In this document: positions 50,827 to 59,453 of the stretch, one piece after another
Layout: each line of letters begins with the position of its first letter
How positions within the stretch are numbered: the stretch's first letter is position 1
Source: an uncultured Candidatus Nitrosopumilus sp.
Lineage (GTDB): Archaea > Thermoproteota > Nitrososphaeria > Nitrososphaerales > Nitrosopumilaceae
Assembly: GCA_951812645.1 (NCBI GenBank)
Contig: CATOSM010000001.1
Location: 103,560-167,559 of the forward strand
Length of the DNA stretch: 64,000 nucleotides
Direction of reading: 5' to 3'
Position numbers and translations under genes: made by a program
The notes under the pieces: generated by a model
Databases searched by the model: none
What the model saw: only the letters and a program-made list of their open reading frames with translations
Told to the model about the DNA's origin: nothing

Positions 50827-51272
50827 TTTGGGCAACGGTTACAATTCCCGGAAATGCCAGTACGCATTATTTTATGGACACTGCAAGCCTTTGTAAAAAT
50901 AACTCGGTTACGGATGATAGTTCATTAGTACGACATGCAACAAGCGGGGACAAGCTGTGCACTGTTTGTAAATCAATCTTAAAATCTCAAGAAATACACA
51001 AGCTCACACAAAGACAGCAAAGAGCCTTTAATTTACACCAAAAACACTCTGAGAAATTTGGAAAATCCCTTGTTGATATCCTGTGCACCTGGCTGGATTT
51101 TTACTCTAAATCAAAATCTGTTACAATAAAAGAGTTTGAAGAGTTTTTCACAGGGGAATATCGCAATGTGTCGTTTGGTGCTATGCTGGTATCATTACTT
51201 GCATCAAAGAAAGTAACTATCTCTCAAGGTTACATAATTCCAAATTTTGTGGAGGTATATCGTGTCTATTAG
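50823..51272 (+). CDS. Island protein with CxxC and winged-helix-like C-terminus
   Basis: 149 residues, TTG start at 50823 overlapping the upstream stop. SGDKLCTVCKSILKSQEI carries one CxxC. The C-terminal IKEFEEFFTGEYRNVSFGAM..LLASKKVTISQGYI resembles a winged helix. Unknown role. It overlaps the next gene's GTG start by 11 bases. Confidence 0.5.
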   Translation: MIWATVTIPGNASTHYFMDTASLCKNNSVTDDSSLVRHATSGDKLCTVCKSILKSQEIHKLTQRQQRAFNLHQKHSEKFGKSLVDILCTWLDFYSKSKSVTIKEFEEFFTGEYRNVSFGAMLVSLLASKKVTISQGYIIPNFVEVYRVY

Positions 51273-51726
51273 GATTCCAATCAACTGTATTGCTGAATTA
51301 TTGCCTCCTGTAAGAGGCGATAACATCAGGGTACAGTTGATGCATGGCATATGGGGAGAATGCCATGGTTTGCGTACCATATCCTCAACCATAACAAATT
51401 TCACTAATTGTCTTGTGCAATGCCGTCAAAATACTGGCGTGTTTCTGATGGAAAGCGTCCAGCATTGCATCCTTGGTACCGCTCGTACACTGGCAGGATT
51501 TTTCTCAGACCTGCAAACAAGTAACACGTGCAGCAAAAATGCTGATGCTGTGAAGATGGGAGGTATGGATGATTTTTCAAAAGAGATTCCAAGTGAATCG
51601 ATGGAGGAAATGAATTCCTCTTTTTCTAACACACCTGCAAGCATGGATGCTGTATCGTCTATACGAAAAACTACAGACTTTTGTCAAACATTTGGAAAAA
51701 GTTACGAGAACTTTCAAAGACAATGA
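51262..51726 (+). CDS. Hypothetical island protein, 154 residues
   Basis: GTG start at 51262 after TGTGGAGGTAT (Shine-Dalgarno). IRIPINCIAELLPPVRGDNI, LMHGIWGECHGLRTISSTIT, then a Ser/Thr-rich C-terminal part. No family is recognised. Last clear gene of the coupled series 49063-51726. Confidence 0.45.
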   Translation: MSIRIPINCIAELLPPVRGDNIRVQLMHGIWGECHGLRTISSTITNFTNCLVQCRQNTGVFLMESVQHCILGTARTLAGFFSDLQTSNTCSKNADAVKMGGMDDFSKEIPSESMEEMNSSFSNTPASMDAVSSIRKTTDFCQTFGKSYENFQRQ

Positions 51727-51773
51727 CGGGAAGAAGAGCACACTGTTTTTTTAAATGGAACAATTCGGAATTA

Positions 51774-52115
51774 TGTCAGTGCTTCTTTTAACCTTACCGA
51801 GAAATTTTTTACAAATTAGGAAAATACGTTTTTGACAAATCACCGATATCTCAAGACAAGCATAATGACTCCAGTAATGACACATCACAAATAAGATCAT
51901 GCTGCAAAAACGACAAAAAGTTAACCGCATCACTTGGAATTGCTGGCGTAATTCTGACATATTTTGGACTCTCAGTTTTTACACCACATGCAATACAACA
52001 GATTCCGTTTCCTCCATATTCCCGGATTGTGTTTTTTGGTTTCTGGGGAACGGCCATTCTTGCAATCTGTTTTGTGCCTGTTTGGTGCAATGGTGCACAT
52101 TCACGGATGCTGTAA
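51774..52115 (+). pseudogene. Two-helix membrane protein, frameshifted
   Basis: A start MSVLLLTLPRNFLQ (51774) breaks frame. The continuing frame reads FDKSPISQDKHNDSSNDT, CCKNDKKLTASLGIAGVILT and FFGFWGTAILAICFVPVW, with two transmembrane helices, to a TAA at 52113. Unknown function. The next 52116-52383 holds only an unrecognised 74-codon frame at 52240-52464. Confidence 0.4.
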
Positions 52116-52383
52116 AGATGACTGTGGTGATTTTGAGAGTTTGCCATGGGCAATGTTTTTCATATTTGCAGCAGTAATGAGGGTGCAATCTTTGAATTTT
52201 TCTAGAATCTCAATGCAAAGACACGATCGCCTGTGATTAATGACTGAAAGGCTACAATTCATTCAGATTCCAATTTTGTTTTATATGATTGGAGATATTC
52301 AAGACAAAATTATTCTCAATATCGTACATGAGTACAGGGCAACACCTTTTTCTCCAACACGTACAAAAATTATGGGCCTGTTT

Positions 52384-52859
52384 TTACAAAATCCTGTGGA
52401 GTGGTCCCATAGCTGGTCTTTGATTTTCAACTCTTTGAACAGTCTCAGACACTGCAGGATCTAGTTTGATGCCTCTGCTTTGTTTGGTGCAATGCCATTT
52501 GGTATTTGTTACTACTGTAAGTGATAATGCCTTTCTCAAACTTGGTTGCTTTATGATCTCTTTCACCACACTCGTTCTCTCTTTCACTACAACGCTTTTT
52601 TAAAAGCCTCATTTGCAATGGTTAACTCTGCCATGATTCCTTTTAGATTATCGATCTCTTTTTGTTGTATTTTCTCTGATGTACAGTTTACACCAGAAAG
52701 TGCTACCTTGCCACCTTCCGGGAATTTTTCTTTCCAAGGGTAGAAAGTGTTAGGCGATAAATTGTATTTTCTGCATAATTGCGGTGCATCTATGCTAGTT
52801 GTAATTGACCCCATTACGATTCTAATCTTTTGATTCATACTCCAATGTTTTGTGACCAT
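52384..52859 (-). pseudogene. IS3-type transposase remnant (OrfA plus start of OrfB)
   Basis: From 52859 on the minus strand, a helix-turn-helix OrfA: IRIVMGSITTSIDAPQLCRK, YNLSPNTFYPWKEKFPEGGK and a leucine-zipper-like NLKGIMAELTIANEAFKKAL. Immediately downstream is an OrfB beginning (SVVKEIIKQPSLRKALSLTV, then QRPAMGPLHRIL). The integrase catalytic region is absent, so only the 5' part of an IS3-like element is left. Confidence 0.6.
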
Positions 52860-53066
52860 GAGTGCATGCCTCCTAGTTTATTCAAAAACTCTGTGTCAGG
52901 AAACGTTCCTGCTTTAGAGGGGACCGGACCGCCTGTCATCTACTTTACGCCAAAGACTGCAGCATTATACGCGGAGTTATCCTATGATAATGTAAAAAAT
53001 TGCATGTCTATCCTTTTGAGAAACCCTTATCTTTCAAAAACAAATCCAAATGAGAACACATATCAC

Positions 53067-53944
53067 GAACTTATCCTAAAACCCTCCAATACATCATGAC
53101 GCATGCCAGATACACAAACCCGAGACAGTCATCACAGTTCCTTTCGTATCTGACTGCCGTCCCGTAAAGTCCGCACTTGAGCCAGGCAAAGAACCGCTCT
53201 ACGACAAACCTTGTCTTGCCATAATGTCTTTGATTCCTGTTTTGTGCAACGTTCCTTGAGTTCTTTTTGTATGGAATGCAACAGTCAATCCCATGGGATC
53301 TCAGATAGTTTCTGATGCATGCCGCATCGTATCCCCTGTCGGCATACACTGAGATGATCTGCCGTATCAAATCATCACCTGCAGGTTCTGAGATGTTTTC
53401 CAACACATCGATGAATTTCGTACTGTCATGGACATTTGCAGGGCTGGCCCCAATTGGGATTGGCAGTCCTGTCCCGTCTACTGCAACGTGTATTTTTGTG
53501 CCCAGGATCTTCTTGAACCCGTCATATCCTGTTTTGTCCCCCCTTTTTTAGAGGGAATTGACGATGAGTCAACTGATATTTTTTGCAGGCTGATTTTTCC
53601 CTGTCTGTGTGCGGATTTTATCAGTCCTGACAGAATCCTTTTCCATATTCCCTTTTGCCGCAGTCCTGAGAATCTCAGATGCGCGGTGGATTTTGAGCCG
53701 TATCTGTCCGGCATGTCTGCCCACCTGCATCCGGTTGTTAGGACAAACAATATTCCGTTGATTGTGTTTCTGTCATTGCATCCTGGCCTTCCAGTTTTTG
53801 CAGGCTTTGGCAGATGTGATGCAACCGTGTTCCATTGAACGTCTGACATCTCTTTGTGAACCATGAAGGATGCATCAGCAGAGCCATTCTTGGATCCCGA
53901 TTGTCATGAATTATTTACAAAATGATCGGTTTTAGGATGAGTTG
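53067..53944 (-). mobile_element. IS5-like element, family 2, copy E (intact)
   Basis: 878 bp. Left end GAACTTATCCTAAAACC (from 53067), right end complement CAACTCATCCTAAAACC (to 53944), direct CAC on both sides (53064-53066 and 53945-53947). Excision in silico restores the reading frame of the interrupted host gene, which confirms the boundaries. Its ends match those of units U1-U3, so its transposase is the likely mobiliser. Confidence 0.9.
53071..53864 (-). CDS. IS5-family transposase, intact, with programmed -1 frameshift
   Basis: N-terminal frame from 53864 (MVHKEMSDVQWNTVASHLPK, GCRWADMPDRYGSKSTAHLR, KISVDSSSIPSKKGGTK) and C-terminal frame ending at 53071 (GYDGFKKILGTKIHVAVDGT, NVHDSTKFIDVLENISEPAG, YADRGYDAACIRNYLRSHGI, GKTRFVVERFFAWLKCGLYG). 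The frames join at A6G6 (about 53544-53555): a -1 slip on A AAA AAG yields KKGGDKTGYDGF. D in SVDSS, D in YADRG and E in VVERF form the DDE triad. No stop or indel apart from the slip site, so this is the best candidate for an active transposase here. Confidence 0.85.
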
Positions 53945-54089
53945 CACATCACAAAAGAGAATACGGAATTTTGGGTTGCGAATTTTAAAAATCATTTGTT
54001 ACGTTTGGAGCAAATCAAAGATATAAAATCAAAGTGAATCATTTTTGTCAAAAATACAAGATCAATTACAAAAACCCTTCATACATATA

Positions 54090-54326
54090 ATGGAATTTTT
54101 ACAAAAATTCATCGTGGGTTGTAACGGAATCTGTCATCGATATAAAGCAAAAAAGCCGTTTGGCTCTAGTAGATACGAGTCAGGACAGAAACGATGTACA
54201 GTATGTGATATTTTCATGGCATATGATGGCAAGCATTGTCCATGCTGTAACTATATGCTAAGAACCAGGCCCAAAGGAACGCAGGAAAGACACAGATTGC
54301 TCCTGGTAAGACAAAGTAGAAGATGA
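54090..54326 (+). CDS. Thaumarchaeal small zinc-finger protein
   Basis: About 78 residues from the ATG at 54090 (MEFLQKFIVGCNGICHRYKA). Two CxxxC/CxxC pairs (CNGIC, CTVCDIF) and CPCCNYMLRTRPKG give a compact zinc site; SSRYESGQKRC links them. Close relatives are common in thaumarchaeal genomes and elements, but the function is not established. The frame opens earlier (54045, TTG). Confidence 0.65.
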   Translation: MEFLQKFIVGCNGICHRYKAKKPFGSSRYESGQKRCTVCDIFMAYDGKHCPCCNYMLRTRPKGTQERHRLLLVRQSRR

Positions 54327-54341
54327 TTTTTATTTTACAGC

Positions 54342-54464
54342 ATGCATGTCAAAAAAGTAAAATTCAAGACGGAAATCTCAGAGGAAGTCAAACAACAATG
54401 GGATTCCTTTGGAAACTATCTGAAACGAGTATTTGGCCATACGATGCAAATTCAGAACAGATAA
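54342..54464 (+). CDS. Small basic protein, 40 residues
   Basis: MHVKKVKFKTEISEEVKQQW, then DSFGNYLKRVFGHTM. Ends 25 bases before the helicase ATG. Possibly an accessory protein of the helicase; too short to assign. Confidence 0.4.
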   Translation: MHVKKVKFKTEISEEVKQQWDSFGNYLKRVFGHTMQIQNR

Positions 54465-54489
54465 GTTCTCTGATGATGGGGGAGGTACA

Positions 54490-56151
54490 ATGGCATTCCT
54501 GAATAATTTCCCACAAAAATACACTCCAAGGGACACCCAAAAAGATGTGATTGAAAAGATTGAATCTGCTGTAAAGTCTGGCTATCGCAACATCCTGCTA
54601 TGCGTTCCGACAGGTGTTGGCAAGTCACATATTGCAGTAACCGTGGCAAAATCCCTTGGAACGTCATTTATCGTAACTGCTCAAAAGATTCTGCAGGACC
54701 AGTATACGAATGATTTTGCATTCATCCATCCGATGAAGGGAAAATCAAACTTTCCGTGCATCAACCTGTATGATTACAACAAAATACCATATGGCTCTGC
54801 AAAAGACAATCCAGAACTGGCATGTTCTATGGGACAGTGCTCATGGGAGGAAAACGTTGATGGAAAAAAGAAGACCATGTACTGCAAGTTCAAACCAAAA
54901 CTAGAATCGTTTCCAAGGCATGGCATGGGAACAGAGCAAGAAAGAATTGGGGAACCAGACGAGCAAAAATGCTACTATTACAACCAGAAATTCCAAGCGT
55001 TGCTTTCGACTCATGCCCTCTTCAACTATTCATCATATTTTCAGACTAGGCTGTACTCGCAAGGAATTGAGGAATTACTGCAACGAGACTGTCTGATAGC
55101 TGATGAGGCACATGAGATTGAAGACCAGATTATTGGTTACATCGGATACGACATCAGGTCAAGGACGCTTACAGATGTAGGGATGAAACTGGAGGATTTC
55201 ATTACAAACGATATTGATGGAGTAATAGAACTGCTTGATGTTCTGGGGGCCCAGTACACCAGGGAGACACGACGTCTGCAAAATGCAGAAGACAAGCGGT
55301 ACCAGGCCTACAGGAAGAGACGAGACAAGATAGATGCAACAAAATATGAAATCCGGGACAATCCGGAAAACTTTGTTATTCAGCAAAACAAGGACATCTC
55401 GGGAAATTTAACGTCAGTCTCAATAAAGCCGATAAACATTGGAAAATACACAAAACAGTTCTTTGACAGGAAGCATCAGGTATTCATGAGTGCAACAATC
55501 AACCGCCAGATGTTTTGCAGAACGATGTCTATTCCTGAAGACGAGTGTGGATTCATCGAGGTGCAACAATCGCCGTTTCCTGCACAAAACAGGCAGATAC
55601 AGTTCCACAACACAAAAAGACTGAACTATAGATCCACAGAAGACGATTACAATGCGATATATCAAAAGGCAAAAGAGATCATACAATTTTATGACAAAGA
55701 AAAGGGGTTGATTCTCACAACAACCAAGAAACATTGCCAAGACATTGCAGACAAGTTAGGTGACAGAATGACAATTGCGCATGAGGGGGTAGACGGAAAA
55801 AGAGAGAAAATTCTAGAAGAGCACAAAAAGACAAAAAAACCAAACGTGCTAGTATCCCCCTCATTTTGGTACGGCGTTGACCTCAAAGACGACTTGTCAA
55901 GGTTTCAGATAATTCTCAAGGCGCCATATCCATCCATGGCAGACAAGCGAACAAGGGTCAAGGCAGAACGTGATCCGCTGTGGTACCAAAACAAGGCGGT
56001 GGAAAAACTATTGCAGGGATTTGGACGATCCATTAGAAACGAAAACGACTATGCAGAGACCCACGTGATGGATGAATCCTGTCACGCCTTGCTTTCAAAA
56101 ATGAAGCGGTTTGTACCAAAGGCATATTGGGATTCGCTGGGATGGAATTAG
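54490..56151 (+). CDS. DinG/XPD-like superfamily 2 helicase with Fe-S cysteines
   Basis: 553 residues from the ATG at 54490, which follows GGGGGAGGTACA. Motif I LLCVPTGVGKSHIAVTVAKS, motif II ADEAHEIED, motif III-like VFMSATINRQMF, and C-terminal VLVSPSFWYGVDLKDD and LLQGFGRSIRNENDYAETHV. Between I and II four or more cysteines (FPCIN, LACSMGQC, MYCKF, QKCYYY) fit the 4Fe-4S domain of XPD/DinG 5'-3' helicases. A likely role in replication or repair of the island. The strong Shine-Dalgarno is shared with other island genes. Confidence 0.85.
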   Translation: MAFLNNFPQKYTPRDTQKDVIEKIESAVKSGYRNILLCVPTGVGKSHIAVTVAKSLGTSFIVTAQKILQDQYTNDFAFIHPMKGKSNFPCINLYDYNKIPYGSAKDNPELACSMGQCSWEENVDGKKKTMYCKFKPKLESFPRHGMGTEQERIGEPDEQKCYYYNQKFQALLSTHALFNYSSYFQTRLYSQGIEELLQRDCLIADEAHEIEDQIIGYIGYDIRSRTLTDVGMKLEDFITNDIDGVIELLDVLGAQYTRETRRLQNAEDKRYQAYRKRRDKIDATKYEIRDNPENFVIQQNKDISGNLTSVSIKPINIGKYTKQFFDRKHQVFMSATINRQMFCRTMSIPEDECGFIEVQQSPFPAQNRQIQFHNTKRLNYRSTEDDYNAIYQKAKEIIQFYDKEKGLILTTTKKHCQDIADKLGDRMTIAHEGVDGKREKILEEHKKTKKPNVLVSPSFWYGVDLKDDLSRFQIILKAPYPSMADKRTRVKAERDPLWYQNKAVEKLLQGFGRSIRNENDYAETHVMDESCHALLSKMKRFVPKAYWDSLGWN

Positions 56152-56237
56152 ACTAGACAAAAAAATTTGTCTTACTAATACCGTAATTGGTTCTGACACA
56201 TTTGGAATTGATGTGCGTTTGGATTCTTTTTGAATAG

Positions 56238-56429
56238 ATGAAAAAGCAACTGATTCGCTGCCCCAACTGTAAAAGTGCAAGGGATTTGATCACACTGCGA
56301 GGTTACGTTAGACGTGACAAACCAAAATCCAACCCGATCATCAAATCGTGTCCTACCTGCAAAATATTAATTCCAATCAACAAGAGGTGGCGTTTTTGGA
56401 CGGGTGACGAACTAATCGAACCAAACTAA
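56238..56429 (+). CDS. Small zinc-ribbon protein, 63 residues
   Basis: MKKQLIRCPNCKSARDLITL, then IIKSCPTCKILIPINKRWRF: two CPxC knuckles 29 residues apart, a zinc ribbon. Basic, probably nucleic-acid binding. It lies between the helicase and the mini-TFB. Confidence 0.6.
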   Translation: MKKQLIRCPNCKSARDLITLRGYVRRDKPKSNPIIKSCPTCKILIPINKRWRFWTGDELIEPN

Positions 56430-56453
56430 GTTTTCTAAAACTTTGGGGCAGCT

Positions 56454-56477
56454 ACCCTAGGGCAGCTGCCCTAGGGT
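56454..56477. promoter_or_regulatory. Perfect 24-bp palindrome before the mini-TFB gene
   Basis: The 24 bases centred on GGGCAGCTGCCC, with ACCCTA and TAGGGT as outer ends, are self-complementary with no loop. A further partial copy GGGGCAGCTACCC overlaps on the left. It lies 59 bases before the GTG at 56536, suited to a homodimeric operator; a transcription-end hairpin for 56238-56429 is the alternative. Confidence 0.6.
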
Positions 56478-56535
56478 TACACTTTGGCCCAAAAAACATG
56501 CTGTCTTTAAATACAGATGTGGATTTTTTTCTGAT

Positions 56536-57177
56536 GTGAAACAGCAAAACCAACCTTTATCTCCTCAAACTCTTCTGGCAAGTGACAAGTGCTTTTGTCC
56601 AAAATCAAAAAAAGTTACAATTGAAAATGAGATAGTATGTTCCACATGCGGTGTCGTGTTTGGCACGGACAACACACAAGAGACTCTGACTGCAAGTCAT
56701 CTTAACCTGTATCTCAGAACTGAGAATGGGGGACATCCATCTGACAGACCAAAAGATATCAGAAAACTCCACATTCACTCATCGGACAGCTCCCAGATAT
56801 CAGATATTTGCACAAAACTTAGTCTGACAGATTCCCTGTCCACTGAAATATGGAATCTCTATAACATACTGAGAAAAAAGGCATCATTTTCAAAGGCAAA
56901 ATCTGCGTGCTTTGCAATATATCATGTTTGTAGAAAAAACAACATTCCATTTTTGGAAGACGAAATCCGAGACATCGTATGTCTGTCCTTTAATGTCCAG
57001 AAAGCACCAAAGGTACTTGACATTTATTCAAAAATAAACAAAAAGTTTGTCAACCCAAAACCCAGCTCCACTACAACAATCGGAATAAACACAAACGATG
57101 CCAACCCCGATGGCTTTTACCTGAAAAGACACCTGAAGATTTCCCAGCAGAACCATCCAGACATATCCTATGATTAA
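56536..57177 (+). CDS. TFB-like protein, short (zinc ribbon plus one cyclin repeat)
   Basis: 213 residues, GTG start. Zinc ribbon CFCPKSKKV..IVCSTCGVVFG at about residues 19-42, then one cyclin-like domain (residues about 95-175: KLSLTDSLSTEIWNLYNILR, SKAKSACFAIYHVCRKNNIP). A normal TFB has two cyclin repeats; here the second is missing and the B-reader region is atypical. It may be an element-encoded factor redirecting transcription, or a decaying TFB. The stop lies 2 bases before IS copy C, so the C-terminus may have been shortened by the insertion. Confidence 0.7.
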   Translation: MKQQNQPLSPQTLLASDKCFCPKSKKVTIENEIVCSTCGVVFGTDNTQETLTASHLNLYLRTENGGHPSDRPKDIRKLHIHSSDSSQISDICTKLSLTDSLSTEIWNLYNILRKKASFSKAKSACFAIYHVCRKNNIPFLEDEIRDIVCLSFNVQKAPKVLDIYSKINKKFVNPKPSSTTTIGINTNDANPDGFYLKRHLKISQQNHPDISYD

Positions 57178-58046
57178 CTTATCTTAAAACCAACCATTTG
57201 GACAATATTTGATGATCATTTGGATCCATGAACTGTTAATTTCCAGGCTGTACATAAAATTCACCGAGATGACAGGCAGCGGGACATGATAGAGCCGCTG
57301 CTGCCAAAACCTGCCACCACAGGACGTCCAAGAGGCAATGACCGAACGGTTTTAAATGGAATCATCTGCGTGCCGGTTTCCGGATGCGGATGGAGTAAGA
57401 TGCCAAAAACATGCGGTGATGACTCATCTGCCAATCCAAGGCCAAGAAGATGGCAGGGGTTTGGCACATGGAAAAAGATTTTGGGACGTGCAGTCAAATC
57501 CGCACACAGACAGGGAAAAATCAACCTGGAAAAATATCGATTGATTCATCGTCAGTTCCCTCCAAAAAGGGGGCGACGTGATCGGATTTGACGGATTCAA
57601 GAGAGTCACGGGCACAAAATTACATGCTGCGATAGGTGATACCGGCTTGCCAGTATCAATCGTAATGAGTCCTGCAGACATTCACGACAGTACGAAATTT
57701 GCAGACGTGATGGAATCAATTTCGGATTTTGCAGATGATTCCATGATCGAACAGATGGTTTCAGTCTATGCAGACAGGGGATACGGTTCAAAACCAATTC
57801 GCAGTTATGCAAGATCAAGAAACATCATTCCGTGCATTCCTTTTGGAAAAAAAAGCAGGACGGCAGATGATGATGCAGGCAAGGACAGTTACGACAGGAC
57901 AAGGTTTGTGGTGGAGAGGTTCTTTGCCTGGCTGAAAAACGGGTTTCACAGAACAGGAATCAGATATGAAAGAAACGCGGGAAACTATCCCGGGCTGGTT
58001 AACATTGCGTCATTTTTGATGTATTGCAGGGTTTTAAGATGAGTTG
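57175..58046 (+). mobile_element. IS5-like element, family 1, copy C
   Basis: About 870 bp. Left AACTTATCTTAAAACC from 57176, right complement AACTCATCTTAAAACC ending at 58045. No matching target duplication is visible. Same family as copies A and B. Confidence 0.85.
57286..58042 (+). pseudogene. IS5-family transposase, copy C
   Basis: N-terminal frame 57286 to about 57520 (IEPLLPKPATTGRPRGNDRT, GCGWSKMPKTCGDD, GKINLEK), then a one-base loss in GAAAAATATCG (about 57528) shifts it to a wrong frame before the slip site. The C-terminal frame 57578-58042 (IGFDGFKRVTGTKLHAAIGD, YADRGYGSKPI, RFVVERFFAWLKNGF) is intact, with an extra GI before RYERNAGNY. Probably inactive. Confidence 0.75.
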
Positions 58047-58094
58047 CGTATAGCGCATGGTAGTCTCTTTTAATTAAAATTACATCTGTATCAT

Positions 58095-58499
58095 GTGAAC
58101 CAGGTAATATCCTACATGGCATTGTTTTCAGCATCGCTAATCATTGCAGTTCCAGTCGTTGTTTTTTCTGAGCAGAGAATCTTTGAGAACTCAAGGAGCG
58201 TGATGGACTTGGCAGAGCAGTCAGAAATCAGGGCATCTCAGGAAATATTGGCCAATCACATCCAAAAGGATGGTGCCACAACAACGGTGAAAATGGCAAA
58301 CACTGGATTTTACAATGTGACAGTATTTGCAGTGCTAATTGACGGCGTTGATGCGTCCTATACAATACAAAATCAGGGCGGTGATGCATCGAGTACGATG
58401 AAACCTGAGAGCCTGTATACGATGACAATCTCAGGCGTGGGGGACATCGTGCAGGTTGTAACCGAGTCTGGGAAACTATTTGAGATCGACACCAGCTAA
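58095..58499 (+). CDS. ArlF/ArlG- or pilin-like exported protein
   Basis: 134 residues, GTG start. A single N-terminal hydrophobic helix (ISYMALFSASLIIAVPVVVF) with no lysine/arginine cleavage motif, then a beta-rich domain (TTVKMANTGFYNVTVFAVLI, GVDASYTIQNQGGD, YTMTISGVGDIVQVVTE). The pattern 'helix, then immunoglobulin-like beta domain with VxxxNTG' matches archaellum stator proteins ArlF/ArlG. In this island it precedes a VirB6-like protein and may be part of a surface or transfer apparatus. Confidence 0.55.
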   Translation: MNQVISYMALFSASLIIAVPVVVFSEQRIFENSRSVMDLAEQSEIRASQEILANHIQKDGATTTVKMANTGFYNVTVFAVLIDGVDASYTIQNQGGDASSTMKPESLYTMTISGVGDIVQVVTESGKLFEIDTS

Positions 58500-59187
58500 A
58501 CCAAGCAATCCAACCACAAGCCAAATAACGTCCATATTGTTACTACTTGCAGTGTCATTTGAAAAATACAAATCATATCGTAAAATAAACAAGTCGCTTC
58601 ACTCCAAAATAATTCAAAAATACATCACAAAGCAGAACTATCAAAAAGCAGCAAGGCTGCTGGGAATAAGTTTGGATAAAAACCGCGTGTTTTTTGAGTC
58701 TGAAGAGGAGGTCAGCTATGTGATGGATTTTGCAATATACGATGTGCAGAATCGAGGAAAAAACCTTGTTCAAAGATACCAAAAAGACATTGACGTGGCA
58801 GGCAAGGCCGAAGAAGATGTTTTGGATGCCATGTCCGTATCCCACACATCTCTGTTTAGAGTAGAGAAGACAAGTACCGCAAGCCATACCGTCTTGTTGC
58901 ATGACGTGCTAAACGATTCAAAAGTCAGGATATTTGACTATCATCTGGCACTTTCGATGCAGAAAGGCTGTCTGGTATTTTGCAGGATCATTGCATTTGA
59001 CGGTTTTGCCATGACCTCTGGAATAGAGTTTGCATTTCCACCTGAAATCGAAGGGTATCTTTTAAGACAATATGGTGTGACAAAAAAGAAAATGAAAAGG
59101 CACTCTGAGAAAATAACAAGGTTTGCGGCATTCTTTGCACTAAACAGGACAGACGGAATTGATGTTCTGTATGCAGATCCGCAATGA
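58480..59187 (+). CDS. Hypothetical island protein, 235 residues
   Basis: TTG start at 58480 overlaps the upstream gene by 20 bases. An N-terminal hydrophobic stretch (ITSILLLLAVSFEKYKSYRK) and then a soluble part with NYQKAARLLGISLDKNRVFF and SKVRIFDYHLALSMQKGCLV. Possibly a membrane-anchored cytoplasmic protein. No family is recognised. The stop overlaps the next start (ATGA). Confidence 0.5.
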   Translation: MRSTPAKPSNPTTSQITSILLLLAVSFEKYKSYRKINKSLHSKIIQKYITKQNYQKAARLLGISLDKNRVFFESEEEVSYVMDFAIYDVQNRGKNLVQRYQKDIDVAGKAEEDVLDAMSVSHTSLFRVEKTSTASHTVLLHDVLNDSKVRIFDYHLALSMQKGCLVFCRIIAFDGFAMTSGIEFAFPPEIEGYLLRQYGVTKKKMKRHSEKITRFAAFFALNRTDGIDVLYADPQ

Positions 59188-59393
59188 CACGCCTTAAAGC
59201 AAATCAGTCCCTTGTTTCTGTGGAACAGTCAAGGCCGTCAAGAAACGGGATGATGGCAACTCATATTGTGATGTCACTGTCTGTATTATCCATGGTTGCA
59301 TCGATGTCTCTGGGAGTATCGCACTTGGAAATATCTGGACTGGTTCTTTTGGCGCGCGTGGTTTATTTTTTGCATGTCAACAAGATGCTGTAG
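59184..59393 (+). CDS. Small membrane protein, 69 residues
   Basis: One or two hydrophobic segments (HIVMSLSVLSMVASMSLGVS and ISGLVLLARVVYFLHV) after a polar start. Coupled to the upstream gene. Size and position next to a VirB6-like protein resemble small transfer-system subunits, but nothing specific is seen. Confidence 0.45.
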   Translation: MTRLKANQSLVSVEQSRPSRNGMMATHIVMSLSVLSMVASMSLGVSHLEISGLVLLARVVYFLHVNKML

Positions 59394-59453
59394 AATAAAA
59401 TGGACAGTTTCAGATAATTTTACCGCTTAAAAGCAAACCGTTGCCTTGGAGTA

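Larger units (their letters stand above)
52830..54037 (+). pseudogene. Unknown gene interrupted by IS copy E
   Basis: The frame 52830-53066 (GPPVIYFTPKTAALYAELSY to KTNPNENTYH) resumes exactly after the IS and one copy of the CAC target duplication at 53948, continuing ITKENTEFWVANFKNHLLRL to a TGA at 54035. Removing the IS restores a single frame of about 110 residues. The start is uncertain, as the upstream part overlaps the IS3 remnant. The product is unrecognised. Confidence 0.65.

Noticed and set aside
57175..58046. Target-site duplication of IS copy C and of units U1 and U3
   Set aside because: The triplets at the expected offset do not match; only copies B, E and unit U2 have clear duplications, copy A a near match.
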